64,000 nt of DNA from Micromonospora sp. AMSO31t. Its GTDB lineage: Bacteria > Actinomycetota > Actinomycetes > Mycobacteriales > Micromonosporaceae. Shown here one piece after another: positions 15,152-23,329 of the stretch. The notes beneath the pieces were generated by a model. It was not told the origin of the DNA. It ran no database searches and saw only the letters and a list, made by a program, of their open reading frames with translations. Location of the stretch: positions 1 to 64,000 of the forward strand of contig NZ_WBKT01000011.1 of NCBI RefSeq assembly GCF_008868175.1. The letters are read 5' to 3'. Position 1 is the stretch's first letter; each line of letters opens with the position of its first letter. Both the position numbers and the translations under genes were made by a program.

Positions 15152-15780
15152 CGGGCGGACGACCGCGCCCGACGTCCGTGCCGTCGTGGCTGACGGCGCC
15201 CCGCACCTGGATCATGCTGGTCACCGCCGGCAGCCTGGCGGTGGCCTTCGTCGTCAGCGCCGTCTGGTGGAGCCGGTCGGCCGGCACGTCGCGCTTCGAG
15301 CCGGCGGTCCAGATCCTCGGCCTGCTCGGCGGCATCACCGGCATCGTCGCCGAACGGTGGGCGGCGGGCCGGGAGCGGCGCGCGGAGGCCCTCCAGGCCG
15401 TCGCCGAGGAGTTGCGGGACAACCAGAAGGTGCTGGCCTCCCCGCCCTTCGCGGTGGGAGCCGCGCAGCCGGCCCGCCGGCAGGTCTACCCCCGGATGAA
15501 CCTGTCGGCGGTGAACGCCGCGCTGTCGTCGGCCGTGCTGTCCCCCGGGCGCGACGAGGGGCTGTCCAGCATGCTCCATGACTGGCGGAACGAGGCGGAG
15601 ATCTTCAACCACCAGCTCTCCCTCGCCGAGATCCTGGCCTTCACCAACGGGTCCGACGAGGTGCTCCGCGACCTTCACCAGGGACTGCACAGCGCCGACG
15701 GTCCCCTGGAACGTATGCAGGAACACCTCGTCGCGCTGCTGGCCACGCCGCCCCTGACCGCACGGCGTGCCCCTCGATAA
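15148..15780 (+). CDS. Membrane-anchored protein coupled to the methyltransferase
   Basis: 210 residues from ATG 15148 (ATGA overlap with the previous stop). Two hydrophobic segments at about 21-41 and 51-67 (VQILGLLGGITGIVAERWAA) are followed by a cytoplasmic helical domain, beginning GRERRAEALQAVAEELRDNQ. A conserved-looking motif NLSAVNAALSSAVLSPGRDE occurs in the middle. The layout (two N-terminal helices, soluble C-terminus) is like small sensor or effector membrane proteins, but no family is recognised. Coupled translation with the EgtD-like enzyme implies a shared function or complex. Confidence 0.7.
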   Translation: MTGGRPRPTSVPSWLTAPRTWIMLVTAGSLAVAFVVSAVWWSRSAGTSRFEPAVQILGLLGGITGIVAERWAAGRERRAEALQAVAEELRDNQKVLASPPFAVGAAQPARRQVYPRMNLSAVNAALSSAVLSPGRDEGLSSMLHDWRNEAEIFNHQLSLAEILAFTNGSDEVLRDLHQGLHSADGPLERMQEHLVALLATPPLTARRAPR

Positions 15781-15933
15781 GGGCCCGCCGCGGCGGTGCG
15801 GCGTCCGAAAGGGATTGCACCCCGACGGTACGATGCACCGCGGGTAGCGAAGGCTGCCGCCATCGTGACGGGCGGGCCCACTGGTGCTCTGGGCTCCCGA
15901 CAACAGGTGAGCCGAACACATCCGGGGGAAACC

Positions 15934-18087
15934 ATGTTCGAGCGGCTGGGCAGATTCGTCGTAGGCAAGGCGTGGTGGGTCATCGCCGGCTGGGTGCTCG
16001 CGGCCGTCGCCATCATCGCCACCACGCCGTCGCTGAGCGACATCACCTCCGCCGACCAGGAGAGCTTCCTGCCCCACTCCTACGAATCGGTGCAGGCCAC
16101 CGAGCTCGGGCAGAAGGCGTTCCCGCAGCAGGCCACCGCCACGGCGACCATCGTGGTCAAGCGCACCGACGGGCAGAAACTCACCCCCGCCGACGAGGCG
16201 AAGGTGGGTCAGGTCGCCCAGTCGCTCAAGGCCCGCAACATCCCGAAGACCTCCGGCTACCTGACCGGCCCGCCGGCCGTGGCGCCGGACAAGTCGGTGC
16301 AGGTGGTCACCGTCGGGCTCGACGCCACCACCCCCGACGACCCGGCGCTGCTCGACGCCGTACGCGACCTGCGGGGTGCCCTCGGCCCCGAGCTGGCCGG
16401 CAGCGGGCTGACCGCCGGCGTGGCCGGCGACGTGGCGAGCTTCGTCGACAACGAGGACACCTTCAACAGCGCCTTCGCCGTGGTCGGCGTCGCGACGATC
16501 ATCCTGATCATCGGACTGATCTTGATCATCTTCCGCAGCCCCATCGCGGCGCTGCTGCCCGTCGTGGTCGTCAGCGCCGTGCTGACCATCACCACCGGGC
16601 TCGTCGCCGCGGCGGGCAAGGCGTTCGACCTGAACGTCAGCCAGGACCTGCAGACGATCCTGCTGATCGTGCTGTTCGGCATCGGCACCGACTACATCCT
16701 GTTCCTGCTCTTCCGCTACCGGGAACGGCTGCGCGCCGGTGACGACAAGCGCACCGCGATGATCGTCTCCGTTCAGCGGGTCGGCGAGGTCATCACCTCG
16801 GCCGCGGGAGCCGTCATCGTCGCGTTCCTCGTGCTGCTCCTCGCCTCGCTCGGCTTCTTCGGCTCGCTCGGCCCGGCGCTCGCCATCGCCGTCGCCGTCA
16901 TGCTCATCACCTCGCTCACCCTCATCCCGGCGGTCGTCTCCCTGCTCGGCCGGTACGTCTTCTGGCCGTCCAAGGCGTGGCAACGTACCCCCAAGGCCAC
17001 CCTGTCGCGGCGCCTCGGCACCACGGTCGGCCGCCGACCGGCGCTCGTCGCGGCGGCCTCCGGCGCCCTGCTGGTCGCGCTCGCCGCCGGGGTGCTCGGC
17101 TACAAGGCCGACTACGACTTCAGCGCCGGCTTCCCGCAGGACACCGAGTCGGCCAAGGCCGCCAAGGACCTGCAGCGCGGGTTCGCCGCCGGCGCCCTCG
17201 CGCCCACCGAGGTCTACCTGACCACCGGCAACGGGACGCCGCTGACCGAACAGCAGGTCACCGACTTCGCGGCGGCCGCCGCGAAGGCCCCGGGAGTGGG
17301 CCAGGCGCAGCCGCCGGAGCGCAGCAGCGACCCGAGCGTGGCGCGGGTCAACCTGCTGCTGAACGAGAACCCGGTCTCCAACGAGGCCATCACGCTCGTC
17401 CGCGACGACCTGCGGTCCGCCCTGCACGAGGCGGCCCCGCCCGGCACCAAGGCGCTGGTCGGCGGGACCACGGCGATCTTCGCGGACATCAACTCGGCGA
17501 ACAACCGGGACCTGTCGGTGATCCTGCCGGTGGCGGCGGCGCTGATCGCGCTCATCCTCGCGCTGCTGTTGCGCAGCCTCGTCGCGCCGATCTACCTGGT
17601 GATCGCGGTGCTGCTCAACTTCGCCGCGACCCTGGGCGCGACGGTGTACGTCTTCCAAGGGTTGCAGGGCAACCCCGGGGTCACCTTCCAGCTGCCGATC
17701 ATCCTGTATCTGTTCGTGGTGGCGATCGGGACGGACTACAACATCCTGATGATCGCGCGGCTGCGGGAGGAGGCCCGGGAGGGGAACGAGCCGCACGAGG
17801 CGGCGGCCATCGGGGTGGAGCATGCCGGGCCTACCGTTGCCGCGGCCGGGCTCATCCTGGCTGGGACCTTTGGCGTGTTGATGTTGGCGCCGATCTCGTT
17901 CCTGCAGCAGATGGGGTTCGCGGTGGCGATCGGGATCGTGCTGTCGGCGTTCGTCATGTCGATGTTCTTCGTGCCGGCGTTGACGGCGCTCATCGGGCAC
18001 AAGGCCTGGTGGCCGGGGCATGGGGACGAGCGGCCCGCCAAGGGGCGGCACGCCTCGCCGGAGCCGGCAGGAATCGCGGAGGCGTAG
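15934..18087 (+). CDS. MMPL-family RND-type transporter
   Basis: 717 residues from ATG 15934, two tandem MMPL units of six membrane segments each. The first helix is FVVGKAWWVIAGWVLAAVAI. The paired functional motifs GIGTDYILFLLFRYRERLR and AIGTDYNILMIARLREEARE are both present, with the Asp-Tyr pairs expected for proton relay. The large extracytoplasmic loops lie after helices 1 and 7. Actinobacterial MMPLs export lipids, siderophores or polyketides using the proton gradient. A basic C-terminal tail (HGDERPAKGRH) is cytoplasmic. No regulator or biosynthetic gene adjoins it. Confidence 0.92.
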   Translation: MFERLGRFVVGKAWWVIAGWVLAAVAIIATTPSLSDITSADQESFLPHSYESVQATELGQKAFPQQATATATIVVKRTDGQKLTPADEAKVGQVAQSLKARNIPKTSGYLTGPPAVAPDKSVQVVTVGLDATTPDDPALLDAVRDLRGALGPELAGSGLTAGVAGDVASFVDNEDTFNSAFAVVGVATIILIIGLILIIFRSPIAALLPVVVVSAVLTITTGLVAAAGKAFDLNVSQDLQTILLIVLFGIGTDYILFLLFRYRERLRAGDDKRTAMIVSVQRVGEVITSAAGAVIVAFLVLLLASLGFFGSLGPALAIAVAVMLITSLTLIPAVVSLLGRYVFWPSKAWQRTPKATLSRRLGTTVGRRPALVAAASGALLVALAAGVLGYKADYDFSAGFPQDTESAKAAKDLQRGFAAGALAPTEVYLTTGNGTPLTEQQVTDFAAAAAKAPGVGQAQPPERSSDPSVARVNLLLNENPVSNEAITLVRDDLRSALHEAAPPGTKALVGGTTAIFADINSANNRDLSVILPVAAALIALILALLLRSLVAPIYLVIAVLLNFAATLGATVYVFQGLQGNPGVTFQLPIILYLFVVAIGTDYNILMIARLREEAREGNEPHEAAAIGVEHAGPTVAAAGLILAGTFGVLMLAPISFLQQMGFAVAIGIVLSAFVMSMFFVPALTALIGHKAWWPGHGDERPAKGRHASPEPAGIAEA

Positions 18088-18207
18088 CGGTCGGCTCGGG
18101 CGGCGCAGGACCGGCCGTACGGGTTCCCATCGAGCTGACGCCGGTACGCCGGTGAGGCGCAACCCGGACCGGCGTGCGGGCGTCTCAAGGAAGTGGAGAC
18201 AGCGAGC

Positions 18208-19098
18208 ATGCATCGGCCCTGGGTACTGCCGTGGATCACCGTCACGGCCCTGCTCGGCGGCTGTGGGTCCGCCGGGAACAGCTCAGCCGTCGACCCGCTC
18301 GACGGGCTGCGCCAGCAGGCAGGCGGCGCCCTGACCCGGTACGACCAGGCGGTTCGCGCTGCGGGAGGTGCGCCCTTCGTTCCAGTGGGAGAGCTGACCC
18401 GCCAACTCGGCGACTGGGAGCCGGCGAACGGGTCCTACAAGGAGACCCTGTCGGCCGGCCGCGTCGAGGCCGCCACGACGCTGCCCGTGGCGACGGAGCG
18501 GGCCGGCACCATCGTCTGGGCCAGCGGCACCCGTCAGGACGTGCCGTTGATCTCGGCGGACGGGGCGTTGGCGCAGCTGCGCGCCTCGGGAACGGGCGAC
18601 TGTTCCGGCTGCGCGCCGCTCAGGCTCACGGGGGCTCGCCTGACCACGATGACGGTCCCGACCACCCGCGGCCCGGCGACCGCCCCGGCGTGGGAGTACA
18701 CCCTCGCGGGAACGGCCGTGCGGTTGGCACGGGTGGCGGTGGATCCCTCGGCCATCGTCCGGGTGACCCCACCACCCTGGGACGCCGATCACCCACACGA
18801 GGGGCTAACGATCGACTCAGCGACCACCACGACCGCGAGCAGCGAACTGACCGTCACCTTCACCGGCGCGCCCGGCCCCCGCAGCAAGACGTGCGGGGCT
18901 GACTACAGCGCCGAAGCGGTCGAGTCGGACCTGGCGGTCGTCGTGATCGTCATCGAGTACCGGCACGCCAAGGACGAGGCATGCCCTGCCATCGGAGCGC
19001 AGCGCAGCGCCACCCTCGAGCTGTCGCGACCACTGGGGGAGCGGGCAGTCCTGGAGGTGACGCAGGGCCTGCCGGTGGAGTTGACCATCACTGGCTGA
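18208..19098 (+). CDS. Secreted lipoprotein, unknown function
   Basis: About 296 residues. The signal WVLPWITVTALLGGCGS contains a lipobox (LLGGC), so Cys is predicted to be lipidated and the protein anchored on the outer face of the membrane. The mature part is beta-rich with further Cys residues (GDCSGCAPLRL, SKTCGADYSA, DEACPAIG) likely to form disulfides. ATG 18208 is preferred over GTG 18193 because AAGGAAG abuts the GTG, whereas GGAG is about 10 bases from the ATG. No enzymatic motif is visible. Confidence 0.8.
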   Translation: MHRPWVLPWITVTALLGGCGSAGNSSAVDPLDGLRQQAGGALTRYDQAVRAAGGAPFVPVGELTRQLGDWEPANGSYKETLSAGRVEAATTLPVATERAGTIVWASGTRQDVPLISADGALAQLRASGTGDCSGCAPLRLTGARLTTMTVPTTRGPATAPAWEYTLAGTAVRLARVAVDPSAIVRVTPPPWDADHPHEGLTIDSATTTTASSELTVTFTGAPGPRSKTCGADYSAEAVESDLAVVVIVIEYRHAKDEACPAIGAQRSATLELSRPLGERAVLEVTQGLPVELTITG

Positions 19099-19341
19099 CC
19101 TTCAAGCTGTCCCGGCTCGTCGCCGGAACGCCCCCGCCCAGCGGCGACCTCGTTCACGGGCTGGCCGCCGGCGGGTGCAGCTACCGCCCCGGGTGGTCGA
19201 AATCCGGGCGGGCGCGGCCGCCATAGATCTTGACTGATGGTGAGGCGGCGACGACGCTGTGTGTAGCTGCGGCAGCCTGGGGTGACCTACCCCGACGCCT
19301 CGACTGCGCGGCCTTCTGGATCGCTTGCCGGAAGGACTCTC

Positions 19342-21783
19342 ATGAGGAGTACTGGAAGATCCAACCGTCCGCGCCGATTCCTGGCCCTGCTCGCCCTACC
19401 GCTGGCGCTTGCCGTCAGCGCACCCGGCCTCGCCAGCCCGACGACGGACGGCGCGGTCGCCCCCGACCGGTCATCGACCGGCCAACAAAACGGCGTCGGC
19501 CTCATGCGCATCGTCGTCGCCGACAAGTCGGGCATCGACCGCCTCCACCAACTCGGCGTCGACCTCGCCGAGTACGTCAAGCCCGTCGGCAACGGCATCG
19601 AGGTGCACGCCATCCTCAGCCCCGAGGAGAGCCAGGCGCTGCGCGACAAGGGCTTCGACGTCCAGGACGCCATCTCCGACCAGAGCGACTACGCGCAGAA
19701 CATGGCCGAACGCTCCGCCGCCATCCGCGCCGCGACGGCGGCGACCGCCACCACCGACACCCTGACCGTGCTGCGGGCCGAATGGTTCACCAGCCTCGAC
19801 AACCAGCTCTTCCTCAACATCGAGGTGAAGTCGAGCGCCGGCACCGACTCGACGACGGTGCTGACGGCGAGCTGGGACAGCGGGCGCGGCACGGCGATCG
19901 GCTCCGGCGGCACCGCCACCATGTCCCGGTTCACCGACGCCGGCCAGTACATGTACCACCGGTTCAGCAACCCGGTCCCCATCAGCGCCAAGCCGGCTAG
20001 GGCCACCATCACCAGCAACAAGGGCGGCTCGGCCACCGTCGAAGTCGCGAAGTGGCTGGGCAACCCGCGCAAGAACCCCGGCAAGCACCCGTACATGTCG
20101 GACTTCGTCGACCACTACATGGACCCGACCGAGGTCACCGCGCGGTTCACCGGCCTGGCCGCGGAGTTCCCGAGGCTGACCGAGCTGATCGACCTGCCGT
20201 ACAAGACGAACGGCTACCGGCGCAAGGCGCAGGCCCAGTTCGGCACCGCGGCGGCCAGCACCCTCTACGTCACCTCGACGGCGTACGGGCAGGAGGGCGG
20301 CAACGACATCACCATGGCGCTCGTCAACCCGGGCACGGCGAACGCCCCGCCGACGGTGAGCGTGTCCGGCAAGGCCGTCACGGTGCGCCTGGCCACCGAT
20401 GGCTCCGGCGCGATCACCAGCACGGCGGCGCAGGTCGTCGCCGCGGTCAACGGCAATGCCGACGCGGCCAGACTGCTCACCGCCAGCACGTACCGGGGCA
20501 ACGCCGGCACGGGCGTGGTGGCCGCCGCTCCGGTGACCCAGCTGACCGATAACCTCAAGGCGCCGGCGAGCGTGTCCCGCGAGCCGTTTCAGATGAAGGT
20601 GCTGCGCATCGGCAAGCACCGCGACGGCTCGAAGGTCGGCGTCTTCCTCTACTGCCAGGAACACGCCCGCGAATGGGTGACCCCGCTGGTCTGCGTCGAG
20701 TCGGCCGAACGGCTGCTGCGCAACTACGCGAAGGACCCGAACACGCGCAAGATCGTCGACGGCCTGGACATCTTCATCCTGCCGGTCGTCAACCCCGACG
20801 GCGCGCACTACAGCATGTACGACTACAACATGCAGCGGCGGAACATGACCAACTACTGCCCGGCGTCCAACGCCGACCCGGGCCGCCGCAACGCCTGGGG
20901 CGTCGACGTCAACCGGAACTTCTCGGTCGGCTCCGTCTTCGACGGCTACGTCGGCGCGTCGGCGACCAACTGCGCCAGCGACACGTTCGCCGGGCCGAAC
21001 GAGCTGTCCGAGCCGGAAGCGCGCAACGAGGTCTGGCTGGTCGACCACTTCCCGAACATCAAGCTGTCGATGAACACTCACTCCTACGGCGGGTACTTCA
21101 TGTGGCCGCCGGGGGCGTACAAGGCCGAGGGGCGCGAGGTGCTGCCGCGGGTGGACCAAGGCACCGAGGCGTACTTCTGGACCTCCTCGGACTACATCCT
21201 CTCCCGGGTCCAGGAATACCGCGGCACGGCGATCTGGCCGGGCCGCACCGGGCCGGTGACCGACGTGCTCTACTCGGCGGCCGGCAACAGCGCCGACGAG
21301 CACTGGTACAACCGGGGGATCATCGGCTGGGACTTCGAGGTCGGCGCCGACATCTACGACCCGGCGACCGGGCGGTTCAGCGCGGTCGGCTTCCAGCCGC
21401 CGTTCGCCGAGGGGCACGAGGAGGCGATGGAGTTCGCCAACGGCAACATCGCGATCCTCGAGGTGGCCCGGGCGTACGCGACGGACAAGAGCCAGCCTCG
21501 GACATCGCTGGAGGTCGTCAAGCGGGAGCCGGGGGCTACGGCGTTCACGTTCAGCACCAGTGAGCCGGCGAACGTGTACTACACGCTCGACGGGAGCCGG
21601 CCGACGTACAACTCGCCCAAGCTGGCCCTGGCCGGCATGCGCGAGGGCGTCCAGAACATCACGGTGAACAGCGACACCACGGTGAACTGGTTCTCGATCG
21701 ACATCGCGGGCAACGTTGAGGGCAACTACAAGCCGGAGGGTCCAGGTAAGAACTACAACAAGCAGCGGGTGGCCGTTCAGTAG
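19342..21783 (+). CDS. Secreted zinc carboxypeptidase (M14 family) with C-terminal accessory domain
   Basis: 813 residues from ATG 19342 (GAAGGA at 19331). A signal peptide (RRFLALLALPLALAVSAPGL, cleavage near ASP) leads into a propeptide-like N-terminal region. The M14 domain has the zinc ligands His441 and Glu444 in QEHAREW and His580 in NTHSYGGY, the substrate-binding DVNRNFSVG, and the catalytic Glu666 in WDFEVGAD. Residues 270-410 contain a large insert. The last 90 residues (FTFSTSEPANVYYTLDGSRP) form a chitobiase/hexosaminidase C-terminal-like module. It should remove C-terminal residues from extracellular peptides. Confidence 0.92.
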   Translation: MRSTGRSNRPRRFLALLALPLALAVSAPGLASPTTDGAVAPDRSSTGQQNGVGLMRIVVADKSGIDRLHQLGVDLAEYVKPVGNGIEVHAILSPEESQALRDKGFDVQDAISDQSDYAQNMAERSAAIRAATAATATTDTLTVLRAEWFTSLDNQLFLNIEVKSSAGTDSTTVLTASWDSGRGTAIGSGGTATMSRFTDAGQYMYHRFSNPVPISAKPARATITSNKGGSATVEVAKWLGNPRKNPGKHPYMSDFVDHYMDPTEVTARFTGLAAEFPRLTELIDLPYKTNGYRRKAQAQFGTAAASTLYVTSTAYGQEGGNDITMALVNPGTANAPPTVSVSGKAVTVRLATDGSGAITSTAAQVVAAVNGNADAARLLTASTYRGNAGTGVVAAAPVTQLTDNLKAPASVSREPFQMKVLRIGKHRDGSKVGVFLYCQEHAREWVTPLVCVESAERLLRNYAKDPNTRKIVDGLDIFILPVVNPDGAHYSMYDYNMQRRNMTNYCPASNADPGRRNAWGVDVNRNFSVGSVFDGYVGASATNCASDTFAGPNELSEPEARNEVWLVDHFPNIKLSMNTHSYGGYFMWPPGAYKAEGREVLPRVDQGTEAYFWTSSDYILSRVQEYRGTAIWPGRTGPVTDVLYSAAGNSADEHWYNRGIIGWDFEVGADIYDPATGRFSAVGFQPPFAEGHEEAMEFANGNIAILEVARAYATDKSQPRTSLEVVKREPGATAFTFSTSEPANVYYTLDGSRPTYNSPKLALAGMREGVQNITVNSDTTVNWFSIDIAGNVEGNYKPEGPGKNYNKQRVAVQ

Positions 21784-21804
21784 GCCAGTTCGCCGCTTGA
21801 ACGT

Positions 21805-21837
21805 TGGTGGCCGCCGACTGCACGTCGGCGGCCACCA
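21805..21837 (+). terminator. Hairpin terminator after the carboxypeptidase
   Basis: Perfect 14-bp stem (21805-21818 with 21824-21837) around a TGCAC loop, 21 bp after the stop. The remaining 177 bp to the HNH gene show nothing else recognisable and mark the left edge of the low-GC island. Confidence 0.75.
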
Positions 21838-22014
21838 GTCTGTGGAAGCCGGCCCCGTATTGAGTGGGCTGACGTCGCGCGTACTGCGGCGCCGGTCGCT
21901 GCGGTACGGCCGGCGCCCTCACGGTGCTCGCGTATCTGAGCGGCTGAGGCCGCTACCGGCCTCGCCCTCGGCCAGACGGCTTGGTGCCGGAGTGCACGAA
22001 GGGTGCAATACATT

Positions 22015-23013
22015 TCATACCTGCGATCCCTTCGACGACCAGAGGTCCAGCGCCCAGGCCAAGTGGGCCTCTAGGTAGTCCGGACGGGGGCGGACCTGAG
22101 GTGGAATGGCTAAGACCCTGCCGTCGAGAAGCGCAAGCTCCGGAAAAGACAACAGCGGGGGCGCTACGTGTACGGTCCAGCTGGACGGGTCGACAGCCAG
22201 CAGGAACTGATCGAAGAGCGAGTGCAGGTCCCGGCGAAGCAGAATGCCGCCCTGTACATCGTGCTCACCGGCATTGCAGTAGCGGTAAAGGTGGGCGGCT
22301 TCGATGGCAGCAGCGGGCTGCGGACCCGTGATAAGGCAGCGGTCACCGAACCGTTGGCGGAGCACCTGCCTGAACTTCGCCTGACCGATTCGGTAGCGGC
22401 CGAGCATGTTGCGGTGTCCGCCGGCGATCTGCGGATCGGTGGCAGCTATCCACCACTGCAGGCCTGGGTCGGCAGATTCGGAGAAACGGTGCATCACCAA
22501 GTCGGGGTCAAGCTCCCGAATTGAGTGCTGCTGGGAGCGGGAAAGGTAGGTGGGTGCCAGCTCGGTGACGCGGAGATCGGTGGTCGGCCGCCAGGTACGG
22601 GTGTAGTCACCGATATAAACCGTCACGTCGATGCTCTCCTCAATCGGCAGATCGAACGTCGCCTGGCAGGGTGAACATTTGTAGCGCGGTGTTGCCTCCT
22701 TACGCGGTTTGAACGAGGTGTTCCGGCACTCGGGGCAACGACGCCTCACCTTGGTCTGCGTCTCGGTGTGGACTTCGTCGATCCAGCCCACCCCGAGGAC
22801 GAAGTTGCGGTCACGTAGCACGGCGAGGTCTTCCGGCCGGACGGAGGCATGATGCGGAACGGTGTTGTCCCACGCATAGCGGCTGCCCAGAATGTCCCGA
22901 TAGCCAGAGTTGCCCCCGAACTGGCGGTCGTCATCGTCGATCGTCAGAAAGCTCCATGCTCGACCCATGGCAGTGCTTTCTACCGCAATACTTTCCTTCG
23001 CAACATTGATCAT
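22015..23013 (-). CDS. HNH endonuclease with N-terminal PUA/EVE-like reader region and zinc ribbon
   Basis: 332 residues. The C-terminal third is an HNH_2-type nuclease: FRQVLRQRFGDRCLITG, AAHLYRYCNAGEHDVQGGIL and LRRDLHSLFDQFLLAVDP give the His-Asn-His triad. A four-Cys zinc ribbon occurs at CPECRNTSFKPRKEATPRYK and CSPCQATF. The N-terminal AWSFLTIDDDDRQFGGN, WDNTVPHHASVRPEDLAVLR and FVLGVGWIDEV pattern resembles PUA/EVE-type domains that read modified bases (by eye, weak). A modification-dependent (type IV-like) restriction role is inferred. ATG 22968 is an alternative start matching the usual beginning of such proteins. It diverges from the helicase gene. Confidence 0.75.
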   Translation of the reverse strand: MINVAKESIAVESTAMGRAWSFLTIDDDDRQFGGNSGYRDILGSRYAWDNTVPHHASVRPEDLAVLRDRNFVLGVGWIDEVHTETQTKVRRRCPECRNTSFKPRKEATPRYKCSPCQATFDLPIEESIDVTVYIGDYTRTWRPTTDLRVTELAPTYLSRSQQHSIRELDPDLVMHRFSESADPGLQWWIAATDPQIAGGHRNMLGRYRIGQAKFRQVLRQRFGDRCLITGPQPAAAIEAAHLYRYCNAGEHDVQGGILLRRDLHSLFDQFLLAVDPSSWTVHVAPPLLSFPELALLDGRVLAIPPQVRPRPDYLEAHLAWALDLWSSKGSQV

Positions 23014-23329
23014 TCAGTCCGCCCTGTGGCCTGCAACTGGTAGCGAACCGGTGGCCGGTCGGGGGGCCCGTTGGCAGGACCCTTGGCTGTAGGGTCGGCA
23101 GAACCGCCATGGGGAGGTGGGTCCGTGCATGCTGGGCTGGTGACTGAGCCCAGACGGGAGACGGGGGTCTCTCTTGCAAGGTCGGTGGGCTCGGCCCACC
23201 GCAGACGCATCTGCCGGCTGAACGCTGCAGTGCCTCGCTCGGGTTCACGTTTCCCGACACACGTTCCCCTGAGACTCACCGGTCGTCGGGCTGGCTGCGC
23301 AGCCCGCTGACCTGATCCGAAGGTGCTAC
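23014..23329. promoter_or_regulatory. Divergent intergenic region between HNH and helicase genes
   Basis: No gene is supported here. An inverted repeat with 8-bp arms (CGGTGGGC at 23183-23190, GCCCACCG at 23194-23201, spacer TCG) is a candidate operator or hairpin. Promoters for both divergent genes must lie here; no clear -10/-35 pair was identified. GAAGG precedes the helicase ATG at good spacing. Confidence 0.45.

Noticed and set aside
15040-18213. 1057-codon minus-strand open frame opposite the MMPL transporter
   Set aside because: The plus strand has complete MMPL motifs; the antisense product is low-complexity and acidic/His-rich.
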